From Methylocella silvestris BL2 (GTDB lineage Bacteria; Pseudomonadota; Alphaproteobacteria; Rhizobiales; Beijerinckiaceae): a stretch of DNA of 64,000 bases. Under the pieces are notes generated by a model. That model did not search any database. It worked only from the letters and a program-made list of their open reading frames with translations, and was not told where the DNA came from. Location: contig NC_011666.1 of NCBI RefSeq assembly GCF_000021745.1, positions 372,001 through 436,000 of the forward strand, written 5' to 3'. Below, in pieces: positions 22,204 through 31,040 of this stretch (position 1 is the stretch's first letter; every line of letters begins with the position of its first letter). Both the position numbers and the translations under genes were made by a program.

Positions 22204-22845
22204 CTATTTTCCGCGCCGCAGCAAGGTGAGGAAGCGCACCTGCTCGGCGGGGTCGTCGCGGAAGACGCCGGTGAACTGGGTCGTGATCGTCTGCGCCCCG
22301 TGTTTGCGGACGCCGCGCATTGACATGCACATATGTTCGGCTTCGATCATCACGGCGCAACCGCGTGGGCGCAGATGCAGGTCGATCGCGCCAACGATTT
22401 GCGCCGTCAGAGCCTCCTGTGTCTGCAGCCGCCGGGCGAAGACGTCGACGAGACGGGCCAGCTTCGAAAGGCCGACGACGCCCTCTTCGGACGGATAATA
22501 GGCGATATGGGCGACGCCGATGAAGGGCACCATGTGATGCTCGCAATGCGACGAAAACTCGATGTCGCGCACGAGAATCAGGTCGTCGTAGCCGTGGACC
22601 TCCTCGAATACGCGGGAGAGCACTTCGGTCGCGTCCTCGCCATAGCCGGAAAAAAGCTCCCCATAGGCTTTGACGACGCGGGCGGGCGTATCGACGAGGC
22701 CCTCGCGATTGGGGTCGTCGCCGGCCCAGCGCAGCAACACGCGCACCGCGGCTTCAGCCTCTTCGCGCGTCGGCCGGGCCTCCCGCGCTGAAATGTCGCG
22801 CTGCGGCTCGGAGCGTTCAACCAAGGACTTAACCACGGCATCCAT
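22204..22845 (-). CDS. folE: GTP cyclohydrolase I
   Basis: A 213-residue enzyme converting GTP to dihydroneopterin triphosphate, the first step to folate and queuosine-type pterins. Zn ligands are in [11 protein letters not shown] and [11 protein letters not shown]. The ATG at 22845 has GGAGG 8 nt upstream, so a TTG 24 nt earlier was not used. It is divergent from the IscU-like gene across 228 nt and is followed by hisI. Confidence 0.96.
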   Translation of the reverse strand: MDAVVKSLVERSEPQRDISAREARPTREEAEAAVRVLLRWAGDDPNREGLVDTPARVVKAYGELFSGYGEDATEVLSRVFEEVHGYDDLILVRDIEFSSHCEHHMVPFIGVAHIAYYPSEEGVVGLSKLARLVDVFARRLQTQEALTAQIVGAIDLHLRPRGCAVMIEAEHMCMSMRGVRKHGAQTITTQFTGVFRDDPAEQVRFLTLLRRGK

Positions 22846-23073
22846 CAGTGGCGCCTCCAAAAACGTCAATGTTCATCCTGCAGCGGCTCCCGGGTGAGGA
22901 GCAGCCGTGTTTCCGCGGCCAGAAGCAGATTGCTGCTGAAAGCAGAGGCGCCGAACGGTCCATTCTCGGGGGAACTGCCGAGAAATGCGCCAAAGTCTCG
23001 TCGTTACGCCCTTAGATTTCTATATAGTATGACAAAACGGCCGTCACCCCGAAGCTTCCGTTGCGGATCGCCC

Positions 23074-23523
23074 ATGCTGACAGAAATCTACAACAGCCGC
23101 ATCCTGGAATTGGCGGGAAATATCCCGCGACTGGGCAGGCTGGCTGCGCCTGACGCCACCGCCAAGGCGCATTCGCGCTTATGCGGTTCGACGGTTATCG
23201 TCGACATCGTCATGAAAAACGGAAAGATTGTCGATTTCGCCCATGACGTGAAGGCCTGCGCGCTGGGCCAGGCGGCGGCCTCGATTATGGCGCGCCATGT
23301 GATTGGCGCAACCGCCCCGGAAATCCGCGCGCTGCGCGACCGGATGCGCGCAATGCTCAAGGAGAATGGCGCGCCGCCGGACGGAAAATGGGCGGAGGCG
23401 GCGGTGCTTGAACCCGTCCGCGACTATAAGGCGCGGCACGCTTCCACTTTGCTGACCTTCGACGCGACGCTCGACTGCGTCAATCAGATCGAGATGGCGC
23501 AGGCGCAACAGCAGGAGGGATAG
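23074..23523 (+). CDS. IscU/NifU-like iron-sulfur scaffold homologue
   Basis: A 149-residue IscU-fold protein. The first two scaffold cysteines are present (HSRLCGSTV and VKACALGQAA), but the position of the third IscU cysteine reads RHAS rather than HCS. I believe this Ala is typical of this rhizobial subfamily, so cluster assembly may differ from true IscU. The start MLTEIYNSRILELAGNIPRL is family-like; the frame upstream of it is not. It precedes the porin and yidD. Confidence 0.88.
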   Translation: MLTEIYNSRILELAGNIPRLGRLAAPDATAKAHSRLCGSTVIVDIVMKNGKIVDFAHDVKACALGQAAASIMARHVIGATAPEIRALRDRMRAMLKENGAPPDGKWAEAAVLEPVRDYKARHASTLLTFDATLDCVNQIEMAQAQQQEG

Positions 23524-23547
23524 GGGCCGGAGCCCCTGATCGCCGGT

Positions 23548-24369
23548 TCAGGGCAGGAACGGGATGTCCAGATGGAAGGAATGCGCAATCACGACGCCGC
23601 CGGTGTATTGGTTCAACGAGCCAAGATTATTCGGGATCGGGCTCGCGGCGGCGCTGGAGACGAGGCGGCTATAGCCCCCGAACACGGTCGCGCTCCAATC
23701 CGGCAGGAAATCATATTTGACCGAAGCGAGGCCGCCGACGGAAGCGAGGCCGCCGTTCGCCTGATAAGCCCCGACCCTTCCATTTACCGCCGCCTCATAG
23801 GGCGTCACGGAAAAATAAGCGTTCATATATTGGGTGTCGCCGAATTGCAGGCGCGGACCGATTGCGAAAGTGAAGGCGTCGTATTTCTGGATGGCGTCGA
23901 GCGCGATGTTGGCGTCGAGCCCGTCATGGCCATTGACGCCCTGGCGCACTTCGGCGCGGGCGCGGAAGTGCTCGGTGTACCAAAGCTCGCCATAGACGCC
24001 GAGCTCCAGCGTCCAATCGACGTCGTGGAGGCCATAGAAGGCGCCGTTGCCGCCGCTGAGCCCGCGTGAGGACATGACGCGGCCGACCGGACCGGCTTTG
24101 AACCAGCCGATGTCGAACAGCGCGAGGCCGAAGCCGTCGTCCGGGGAGGCGAAGGGCTCCGGTTCGCCGGGGCGGCGAAGGGCCAGCGTGCCGGTCGGCC
24201 ACACGGTCACCGACTTCGCGCCGGGAAAGGATGTTTGAACCTGCGGCCCGAGGCCGACCGTCAGGGTCCAGCCGCTCGCCGGCGGTGGCGGCGTCGGCGC
24301 GACGTCGGCGGCGAAGCCTGCCGAGGCCGTGGCGGAAACAAGTCCAGCGAGAGCCAAAGTTTTGATCAT
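23548..24369 (-). CDS. MipA/OmpV-family outer membrane protein
   Basis: A 273-residue exported protein with a signal peptide (ending ASAGFAADV), a proline-rich linker PTPPPP and amphipathic beta strands throughout. It ends in the aromatic-rich SFHLDIPFLP typical of MipA/OmpV barrels. Family members act as scaffolds for murein enzymes or as porins. The ATG at 24369 is chosen over a GTG 6 nt earlier; neither has a strong ribosome-binding site. It is convergent with the IscU-like gene. Confidence 0.82.
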   Translation of the reverse strand: MIKTLALAGLVSATASAGFAADVAPTPPPPASGWTLTVGLGPQVQTSFPGAKSVTVWPTGTLALRRPGEPEPFASPDDGFGLALFDIGWFKAGPVGRVMSSRGLSGGNGAFYGLHDVDWTLELGVYGELWYTEHFRARAEVRQGVNGHDGLDANIALDAIQKYDAFTFAIGPRLQFGDTQYMNAYFSVTPYEAAVNGRVGAYQANGGLASVGGLASVKYDFLPDWSATVFGGYSRLVSSAAASPIPNNLGSLNQYTGGVVIAHSFHLDIPFLP

Positions 24370-24510
24370 GGACACGGGATGGGCACCACAGGCTATAAGG
24401 CAGGAAAACGCTGCGATACTATGCGGCGAGTCTGTGGCGGCTCATAGTGTATATCCGCCACAGTCCCACGCGATACGCACGCAGGATCGGCGCCCGATGG
24501 GACAGACCTG

Positions 24511-25017
24511 ATGCAACGCATGACGCGAATTGGGCGCGGGGCGGCCGTGGGGCTGATCAGGGCCTATCAGCTGACGCTGTCGTCGCTGGTCGGCTCGCAG
24601 TGCCGCCATCTGCCGAGTTGCTCGGCCTATATGAGCGACGCGATCACGCGCCACGGGCTTTGGGCCGGCGGCTGGATGGGATTTGCCCGGCTTTGCCGCT
24701 GCCAGCCTTTTGGCACGGCAGGATTCGATCCCGTTCCCGCCGAACTGCCCATTGGCGCGCGCTGGTGGCGGCCGTGGCGCTATGGCCGCTGGCGCGGCCC
24801 GCTTCTTCAGGGCGACGAGAGCGATGGGGCCGAAGCCAAGTCAGGCTCCGAGCCGAAGCGCGACGAGGGCCAGGGCGACGGCGCAGGCATTGGAGACGTT
24901 GAGGCTTTTAATCGGTCCCGGCATGTCGAGACGCGCGACGAGGTCGCAATTCTCCCGCGTGAGCCGGCGCAGTCCCTTGCCCTCTCCGCCAAGGATGAGC
25001 GCCAGCGGCCGGCTTAG
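24511..25017 (+). CDS. yidD: Membrane protein insertion efficiency factor YidD
   Basis: A 168-residue protein. Residues about 8-85 are the YidD domain (AYQLTLSSLVGSQCRHLPSC and the Cys-rich FARLCRCQPFG), which supports YidC-dependent insertion. About 80 residues follow beyond the usual family end, rich in charged residues, and the last 58 codons run antisense over the 3' end of rlmB (24841-25017). Whether the tail is made depends on no earlier stop existing, and I see none. Confidence 0.85.
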   Translation: MQRMTRIGRGAAVGLIRAYQLTLSSLVGSQCRHLPSCSAYMSDAITRHGLWAGGWMGFARLCRCQPFGTAGFDPVPAELPIGARWWRPWRYGRWRGPLLQGDESDGAEAKSGSEPKRDEGQGDGAGIGDVEAFNRSRHVETRDEVAILPREPAQSLALSAKDERQRPA

Positions 25018-25722
25018 CGGGGCGTCGGTCAGGGTGCTTTCGCCCTCCGAATCGAGGCCGACGCGCAGATAGCCCTGATCCTTCAGGGCGCGCAGCGCGC
25101 GCGCGAGATTGACGACATGGATGATCGGCACATGTTCGAGGCCGCCCGACGCGGCTTTCGCCAGAACGCCTGTCAATTCGGGCGCATGGCGTTCGGTCAT
25201 CACCAAAGCGTCGACGCGAAAGGCCGCCGCCGTCCGCGCGATGGCGCCGACATTATGCGGATCGGTGATCTGGTCGAGCACGAGGACCACGCCGCTTTCA
25301 GGGGCGATGTCGGAAATGTCGAGAGCTTCGAACGGGCGCGCCTCCAGCATGACGCCCTGATGCACAGCGGCGGGGCCTAGCCGGCGCGACAGGTCCTCGG
25401 CCGCCACGAGCCGCGCGGTCAGTCCGGCAGCGGCGATCTCCGGCGCGAGTTTTTGCGCGGCCGCCTCGGTTGCGTAAATGTCGAACATCTTGCGTTTTCC
25501 GGCGCGCAGGGCCTCGCGCACTGCATGGAAGCCATAAAGGACAGAGATATCAGCCGAAGAGCCGCGGAAGGAGGGCGTCGCGGCTTTATGCGGCGGTTCG
25601 GCCGCGCGCGCCGGACGCGGCGCTGGCCCGGCGGGCCCCGCGGCGCGCCATCCTTGCGGCTTGTCGCGCCGGGCTGGGCGGGACGGTCCGCCTGTGGCGT
25701 CCATGGGTTTGTCGCGTTTCAA
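24841..25722 (-). CDS. rlmB: 23S rRNA (guanosine-2'-O-)-methyltransferase RlmB-like
   Basis: A 293-residue SPOUT enzyme. A basic, Arg/Pro-rich N-terminal extension (1-55) precedes the TrmH substrate-binding domain (about 58-130) and the knotted SAM-binding domain with DQITDPHNVGAIARTAAAF, GGEGKGLRRL and SLNVSNACAVAL. It should methylate G2251 of 23S rRNA. It lies next to tRNA-Tyr, a conserved rhizobial arrangement, and overlaps yidD tail to tail. Confidence 0.92.
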   Translation of the reverse strand: MKRDKPMDATGGPSRPARRDKPQGWRAAGPAGPAPRPARAAEPPHKAATPSFRGSSADISVLYGFHAVREALRAGKRKMFDIYATEAAAQKLAPEIAAAGLTARLVAAEDLSRRLGPAAVHQGVMLEARPFEALDISDIAPESGVVLVLDQITDPHNVGAIARTAAAFRVDALVMTERHAPELTGVLAKAASGGLEHVPIIHVVNLARALRALKDQGYLRVGLDSEGESTLTDAPLSRPLALILGGEGKGLRRLTRENCDLVARLDMPGPIKSLNVSNACAVALALVALRLGA

Positions 25723-25885
25723 ATCAAAAGCTCGGCGTTGCGCTGATCATCGTGGTTCAACGTCTGTGTCATGAGCGCAGGCTGAGCGCAATCCGCGTCC
25801 GCCGCGCCGGTCGCCAGAGATTTCCAGTTGACAGCAGCGGGCGGGGTTTCCATAAGCCGTCCATCAAGTCCGGCGACGGAATCTT

Positions 25886-25970
25886 GGGGGAGTGTCCCGA
25901 GCGGCAAAGGGGGCGGACTGTAAATCCGCTGGCTACGCCTTCGTAGGTTCGAGTCCTACCTCCCCCACCA
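25886..25970 (+). tRNA. tRNA-Tyr (GTA)
   Basis: An 85-nt class II tRNA. The acceptor arm GGGGGAG (25886-25892) pairs with CTCCCCC (25960-25966), followed by A and an encoded CCA. The anticodon loop CTGTAAA places GTA at 25920-25922. A long variable arm and the T-arm GGTTCGAGTCC are present. No integrase gene or repeated 3' tRNA segment is visible nearby. Confidence 0.97.
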
Positions 25971-26073
25971 CCGCCCGCTTTCGTTCCCGCCCCGCTTTTG
26001 TCCCGGGGGGGGGGTCGCCAAGAGCGGCGCCGGCGCTTCCCGCCGCAAATCGGTGAATTGGTCTCAAGCGCAA

Positions 26074-26114
26074 GAAAAGCGCCGCACGCGTCACGAGACG
26101 GCGGGGCGCTTTTC
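26074..26114. terminator. Bidirectional hairpin terminator
   Basis: GAAAAGCGCC (26074-26083) pairs perfectly with GGCGCTTTTC (26105-26114) across a 21-nt GC-rich loop. The stem ends in TTTT in both directions. It lies between the rightward tRNA and the leftward BY-kinase gene and can end both transcripts. Confidence 0.7.
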
Positions 26115-26159
26115 GTTCAACAACACTGCGCTAGACTACAGACGCCGCTCCAGGGGCGG

Positions 26160-28421
26160 CTATTCGAGATAGCCGTATTTCGAGTAATATTTCCGATAAT
26201 AATGATTGCCGTGATAGCGCTGGTAGCGGCTCTGCGCGGCCATATCGACCTTGTTCAGGACGACGCCAAGAAGACGGTCGTACACACCCTGAGCTTCGGA
26301 CAGTCCGCGCTCGACGATGTCGATCTTCGTCTTGCCCCACTCGATGATGTAAACATAGGTGTCGATGACATGACCGGTGGTGCGGACGTCCACGATCGGC
26401 GCCACGGGCGACAGATCGACGATGATATAATCATAATTCGTCCGCAGGCTGTCGATCAGGCTCTTCATCGCCGCCGAGGCGAGGATTTCGTTGGTGTGCG
26501 GCAGCTTCGACGTGGCTCCGGCCGCAAGGAAATGCAGCCGGCTGGTCGAAACCTGGATGATGGCCTTTTCGAGCGACACATTGCCGATGACGACGTCGAT
26601 CAGACCAGGCGCGTCCGGGGCCAGCCACCGCGACAGCGACGGGCTGCGCAGATCGGCGTCGACGAGGACCACATTGCCGCCGGCGTCGGCGATCAAATGA
26701 GCCAGATTGGAGGCGAAAGTCGATTTGCCTTCATTGGGCAGCGTTGAGGTCAGGCCGATGACCTTATGCGATTTCAGCGCGCCATTGAGATCGGCCGCAA
26801 TTTTAACGGATCGCACCGCCTCGGCGTAGCGGGAGAAAGGCGCGTCCACGACATTGCGCAGGAAGCCTTGTCCGGTCGCGGTTTTGGTGTCGCCGTCTTC
26901 TCCGTCGGCGCGCGGGCCCGCGGCCTTGAGGGCCGGCGCGATGGCCAGACAATTAACCCGAAGTGTTTCTTCGACCTGGTCGCTGGTGCGGAAGACGCCG
27001 TCGGACGCTTCGCGGAGATAGGCGACCGCGAAGCTCAGCAATCCGCCGCCCGCGAGCGCCAGCATCAGGATCATCGAGCCCTTGGGGGCGCTTTTCACCA
27101 GTGGCGGCATGGCGGGGCTGATCAGCCGCGTCTCGCTGATCGGCGCGGAATCCTGCTGCTGCATGGCCTCCATGTAGCGCTGCAGGAAATTGTCGTAGAG
27201 CGAGCGCGCCGCTTCTGCATTGCTGGTCAGTTCGCGGAGCTGGACGCCGGCTTCCCCCGAGGTCTGCGACTGGGTGACGGCGGCGGACAGATGATCCTTA
27301 AGCGATTGCTCGCGGGTGCGCGCGATCTCGTAGTCGCTCTTGTAGCTCTCCGCGATCTTGCGCATTTCGTCGGAGATGCTGTGGCGAATCTCCTGCATCT
27401 GCGTGCGCAGATTGACCGTTGCGAGATGGTTCGCGCCGTAGCGCTGCGAGAAAATCGCCTCGCGCTGCGCGAGGTCGAGATATTGCTGGCGCAGCTTGAT
27501 GATGACTTCGCTTTTCAGCGCGTCGGCCACGGAGGCGTCGGGAACGTCCTGCGACATGACCGCGGTGATGCGCTCGAGGCGGGCGCGGGCTTCGGCGGTC
27601 GCGGCGCTGGCGAGAATGAGCTGGCTGTTCACTTCCGACAATTGCTGATCGTTGATCAGCTTGCCGCCTGTCCCAGAGCCCGTGTCGACGATATTGTTCG
27701 CCTTCTTGAACTCGACGACCGCATGTTCCGCCGCAGAAGCCTGCGTGCGGAGCTCCTTGATGCGCTCGGCGAGCCATATCCCGGCCCGCTTCGTGGCGTC
27801 ATATTTGGCGTCCATCTGATTGGCGACGAAGGCGTCGACGGTCGTGTTGACGATCAGCGCCGATTTCGCCGGCTGCAGCGAGGTGAAGCCGATGTCGATG
27901 ACATAGGTCAATCCCTCGCGCGTGACGCTCAGCCCGCCCCTGAAAACGCCGAGGGCGATTTGCTCCTTTTCGGCGTCGGTCAGCGGCGTGACCGGTTTCG
28001 GCGGGAACAGGAAGCTCAACAGGCCGCCCTTCGACTCGGTGGGGGGCGAAACGAACTCGGGATCGTCGATCAGATGCAGCTGACGAATCACCGCAAGGGC
28101 GACGCTATCGGACTTCAGGAGCTCGACCTGCGTCTGGACCTGGGCGGCGTCGATCTGCGCTTCGCCCATCAGGGTCTGCTTCTCCGACAACACCTGCATC
28201 TTGCGCGTGTCGATCACCATCGATCCGACGGCGGTGAATTTCGGCGGCGTATTGGCGAGATAGAGGATCGCCAGGGCGACGCTGCAGATCATGATGACGA
28301 TGACGATCGGCAGCTGCCGGCGGATGATGCGCGCTGCATTCTGCAGGGCGTCGATCAGCGGCGCGATGACTTTTTGGGAGTCCTGGCCGGCGAGGGGCGC
28401 CCTTTTGTTGATCTGAAGCAT
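26160..28421 (-). CDS. Polysaccharide co-polymerase fused to BY-type tyrosine kinase
   Basis: A 753-residue inner-membrane protein. A Wzz/chain-length domain lies between two membrane helices (about 38-58 and 445-465), with a long periplasmic coiled-coil region. From about 530 follows the BY-kinase: Walker A STLPNEGKSTFA, Walker A' VVLVDADLRSPS and Walker B YDYIIVDLSPV. The C-terminus is a tyrosine cluster with 8 Tyr in the last 22 residues, the autophosphorylation tail. Such proteins set exopolysaccharide chain length and export. No other polysaccharide gene adjoins it, so its partners lie elsewhere. Confidence 0.92.
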   Translation of the reverse strand: MLQINKRAPLAGQDSQKVIAPLIDALQNAARIIRRQLPIVIVIMICSVALAILYLANTPPKFTAVGSMVIDTRKMQVLSEKQTLMGEAQIDAAQVQTQVELLKSDSVALAVIRQLHLIDDPEFVSPPTESKGGLLSFLFPPKPVTPLTDAEKEQIALGVFRGGLSVTREGLTYVIDIGFTSLQPAKSALIVNTTVDAFVANQMDAKYDATKRAGIWLAERIKELRTQASAAEHAVVEFKKANNIVDTGSGTGGKLINDQQLSEVNSQLILASAATAEARARLERITAVMSQDVPDASVADALKSEVIIKLRQQYLDLAQREAIFSQRYGANHLATVNLRTQMQEIRHSISDEMRKIAESYKSDYEIARTREQSLKDHLSAAVTQSQTSGEAGVQLRELTSNAEAARSLYDNFLQRYMEAMQQQDSAPISETRLISPAMPPLVKSAPKGSMILMLALAGGGLLSFAVAYLREASDGVFRTSDQVEETLRVNCLAIAPALKAAGPRADGEDGDTKTATGQGFLRNVVDAPFSRYAEAVRSVKIAADLNGALKSHKVIGLTSTLPNEGKSTFASNLAHLIADAGGNVVLVDADLRSPSLSRWLAPDAPGLIDVVIGNVSLEKAIIQVSTSRLHFLAAGATSKLPHTNEILASAAMKSLIDSLRTNYDYIIVDLSPVAPIVDVRTTGHVIDTYVYIIEWGKTKIDIVERGLSEAQGVYDRLLGVVLNKVDMAAQSRYQRYHGNHYYRKYYSKYGYLE

Positions 28422-29026
28422 AAATGTCAACTCGCTGTCGGCCGGATCAGATGGTTAATTCGTTATCATACAAGCTTGCTTGACTACAAATATCGCGCAC
28501 CGCCGAATTCCGTGCGGATACTTGCGAGAGCTCCTTGGGATGCCAGCTCCGCCAGATAAATTCGACGGGCTGAGCCAGCGCAGGACTGTCGCGTGAGAGA
28601 ACGCGGCGCCTGCGCAGCCGTCCGCGATCCGGCGCGCAAAATACGCGCCCGACACACCTCGCGCATCCCCCACTTGCGCTGAATTATTCTCATCGAAAAG
28701 CGCTTTAAACTTATCAGACTGTCCCTGGACTTACAATCGCAACCGCCAACTATCCAATCTTCCAGCAAAGCTTTATTTTTCCTGGGTCTTCGCGCCGTCG
28801 TCTATCTTGCCTTCAATCATGACAAACAATTGACTGTGACCGTAGGTTGATCTTTAGTGGATGCGCTAAGACGCTGGTTTTTACCTTCGCGCGGTCCATC
28901 ATTGCCATATAAAGCTTGACGCTGCGGCAAAGCTGGCTGCATTTTCTCCGGAAATAGGAAGCAATAGTTAGGCCAACTCTCCCCTTGTCCACGGTCACGC
29001 TCGCGCCTGGCGGCCCGCCGGCAGGC
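28422..29026. other. 605-nt non-coding stretch upstream of the BY-kinase
   Basis: No gene supported on either strand; the short open frames have no ribosome-binding sites or family features. It is more AT-rich than its surroundings and probably holds the BY-kinase promoter. A TATGAT hexamer and a CAAGCTTG palindrome lie leftward-facing near 28465-28485, but without a properly spaced -35. Confidence 0.5.
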
Positions 29027-29422
29027 TCACCCGCTGCGCACGGCGCTCCAGAATCCCGCGCATTGCAGGGTCGGCGACGACCATGTGCCTGACGCGAGCC
29101 GGCCTTTGACCTTGCCGGCGACATTGGCGACCTGATTGTCGCGCCGGAACGCCAGCGAGACGCCGCCTTGCGCGTTGATTTTGCCCGAGGCCTGCATGAA
29201 TCCGTCCACGGGAGAACTGACGCGCCCCGCCGAGACGGTGATGGTCCAGCGGTAGACCGGATCACAGCCGCCGGTCCGCGTATGAATTTCCACGGCGTAA
29301 ACGCCGTCATGGGGGCCGGCCCTCAGCGAGGGCTCTCCCAGCGCATCGCCGCTCGACGCGCCCGCAATAAAGACTGCGAAAACAAGAGAAGGGGTGACCA
29401 GGGGGCGGCTGCCAAAACCCAT
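29027..29422 (-). CDS. Small exported protein of unknown function
   Basis: A 131-residue protein with a signal peptide (about 1-29) and a compact beta-rich domain: DGVYAVEIHTRTGGCDPVYR, then a second Cys near the C-terminus (TLQCAGFW) that may form a disulfide with the first. I recall similar small proteins in Bradyrhizobium and relatives, all uncharacterised. GGAG lies 8 nt before the ATG. It stands alone, leftward, between the thioesterase and the non-coding stretch. Confidence 0.7.
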   Translation of the reverse strand: MGFGSRPLVTPSLVFAVFIAGASSGDALGEPSLRAGPHDGVYAVEIHTRTGGCDPVYRWTITVSAGRVSSPVDGFMQASGKINAQGGVSLAFRRDNQVANVAGKVKGRLASGTWSSPTLQCAGFWSAVRSG

Positions 29423-29538
29423 TGCGAGATCTCCGCGTCAGATCATTTAAAATTGCAGATCTCGCCGCAAAGACCAAGCGAGGCTGAGAAAAAATGCCGC
29501 ATGATTCATTCGCTTTTTTCAAAGCGGGAGGTTCGCGC

Positions 29539-29988
29539 TTACTTCGTTTCGGGCGCGGCCAGCCGTGGCGGCAGCGGGGTCGGTTTGCGATCCTTGCCGA
29601 TGGCGACGAAGACGAACAGGGCTTCGGTCACTTTGTTCACGGCTTCTTCCTCGCGATAGCGCCGCCACGCCTCCACCTTGACGCGCATCGACGTGCGGCC
29701 TTCGCTCACCAGCCAAGCGTATAGGCTGACTTCGTCGCCGACGAAGACCGGGCTCAAGAAGGTCATTCCCTCGACAGTCACGGTTGCGCAGCGCCCGCGC
29801 GCGCGCCGCGCCGCGACGTTGCCGGCCGCAAGATCCATCTGCGCCATCAGCCAGCCGCCGAAAATATCGCCGGCGGGATTGGTGTCGGCCGGCATAGCGA
29901 TGGCGCGGATCACCGGAGACCGATCCGGCGGGCCCGGTTCGGCGTCGGAATGCGTCTCAGAGCTTTGTTCGGATTCATTGGCCATCAT
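29539..29988 (-). CDS. Acyl-CoA thioesterase (YciA-like hotdog)
   Basis: A 149-residue single-hotdog thioesterase with MPADTNPAGDIFGGWLMAQMD carrying the catalytic Asn/Asp loop and FLSPVFVGDEVSLYAW in the core strands. It hydrolyses acyl-CoA in the cytoplasm; chain-length preference cannot be read. AGGAG lies 5 nt before the first of two adjacent ATGs. The N-terminal 25 residues are acidic and likely disordered. Confidence 0.9.
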   Translation of the reverse strand: MMANESEQSSETHSDAEPGPPDRSPVIRAIAMPADTNPAGDIFGGWLMAQMDLAAGNVAARRARGRCATVTVEGMTFLSPVFVGDEVSLYAWLVSEGRTSMRVKVEAWRRYREEEAVNKVTEALFVFVAIGKDRKPTPLPPRLAAPETK

Positions 29989-30070
29989 GCGGCTCCTGAC
30001 GCCGGCCGCAGGCGTTGAATTGGCGGTTGAGCGATCTCATTGCCCCTCCAAATATTTCCGTGGGTCTCGC

Positions 30071-30475
30071 TCATTTCGGCGGTACCGGACATCCCATGTC
30101 GCCCTCCGCGCAGTTCAGATAGACGCCGAGCGCCTTGACGCGGTCTGCGGTAAGGGCGTTGCGGCAGTTCGCGACGATTGTTGGATAGATGCTGCCGTCC
30201 TTGACGGAGCTGGCGGCGAAGGCGCATTCGCCGTCGCGGAACTGCAGCCAGGCGCGTTGCGCGGCGATCAGGGATTGCCGCGAATCGTCGCTGTTTTTGA
30301 GGCGGCCAATGAGGCTGCGATAGATTGCATTGAGTTCGGCGTCGGTATTTTTCAATGCTGTATTGGCGCAATCATTGATCGCGGCCTGGGTCGCCGCCGC
30401 GCCGCAATCCTCGGCCCTGGCGGTCATGCCGGACAGCGCGGCGAAAAGTGAAAGGGCGACAATGAGAGGGCGCAT
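30071..30475 (-). CDS. LprI/DUF1311-family exported protein
   Basis: A 134-residue protein with a cleavable signal peptide (MRPLIVALSLFAALSGMTARA) and a DUF1311 domain. Four to six Cys (EDCGA, NDCAN, GECAF, NCRNAL) form the usual disulfides, and AAQRAWLQFRDGEC is the family core. In mycobacteria LprI inhibits lysozyme; the role here is unknown. The ATG at 30475 starts 16 nt after the DUF1491 stop, so the two are probably one operon. Confidence 0.85.
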   Translation of the reverse strand: MRPLIVALSLFAALSGMTARAEDCGAAATQAAINDCANTALKNTDAELNAIYRSLIGRLKNSDDSRQSLIAAQRAWLQFRDGECAFAASSVKDGSIYPTIVANCRNALTADRVKALGVYLNCAEGDMGCPVPPK

Positions 30476-30491
30476 CGGTTCGTATTCCCCG

Positions 30492-30830
30492 TCAGACAAC
30501 GAGATCGAGGAAAGAGCGCCCGAGACGGTCCTCCGTCTCGACGATCCAGAGGTCGGGATCGAATTTGATCTGCCGCGCCAGCTTGAGCTCGGCCTCGGCC
30601 GGATCGATCCATTCGGCCGCGTGCAGACGCGCGAACAAGCGATCGTTGGCTTCCATCATTTCGCTCTGGGGAGCCGGCCCGAATAGCGCCGCCGCGCCGT
30701 CGAGGCGGTCGATCTTGACGAAGATCGCTCCAGCTTCGGCCGCGCCGCGCCGCCGCAACACAGCCGCGGCGCCCTCATGCGCGCAGCGCCGCAGATAGGC
30801 CGAGACCCAAAAATCGGCGCGCAGCCTCAT
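30492..30830 (-). CDS. DUF1491 family protein
   Basis: A 112-residue alphaproteobacterial protein: MRLRADFWVSAYLRRC at the start, AIFVKIDRLDG in the middle and FDPDLWIVETEDRLGR near the end are conserved in DUF1491. It is cytoplasmic with no known function. It is the first gene of a two-gene leftward unit with the LprI-like gene and is divergent from the M20 dipeptidase. Confidence 0.88.
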   Translation of the reverse strand: MRLRADFWVSAYLRRCAHEGAAAVLRRRGAAEAGAIFVKIDRLDGAAALFGPAPQSEMMEANDRLFARLHAAEWIDPAEAELKLARQIKFDPDLWIVETEDRLGRSFLDLVV

Positions 30831-31040
30831 TTTTCCATCCGTCGACAGGGTGATCCAGAATCGCCTTTGCCGTTATAGAAGGGACATGCGCCTCGTCGAT
30901 GCAAAATCTGTGTCGGCGTATCGCGGCGCTGGCCGCGAGGGCGCTGGAACGCGATGACCTTGGATTGGATCAACCACCGGCGGCGTAGCCGTCGCCTGTC
31001 TCGCGCTCGATTGCCGCCCGCTTGATCAAAGGATTGCCTC

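Noticed and set aside
25886-25970. tRNA-Tyr as an integration site for a genomic island
   Set aside because: No integrase gene and no repeated 3' tRNA fragment were seen on either side; flanking genes are conserved.
26766-28559. A 597-codon rightward open frame opposite the BY-kinase gene
   Set aside because: Composition is that of an antisense shadow; the kinase frame has all its motifs.
28484-28768. A 94-codon leftward frame upstream of the BY-kinase
   Set aside because: No ribosome-binding site, unusual composition and no recognisable features; treated as non-coding.
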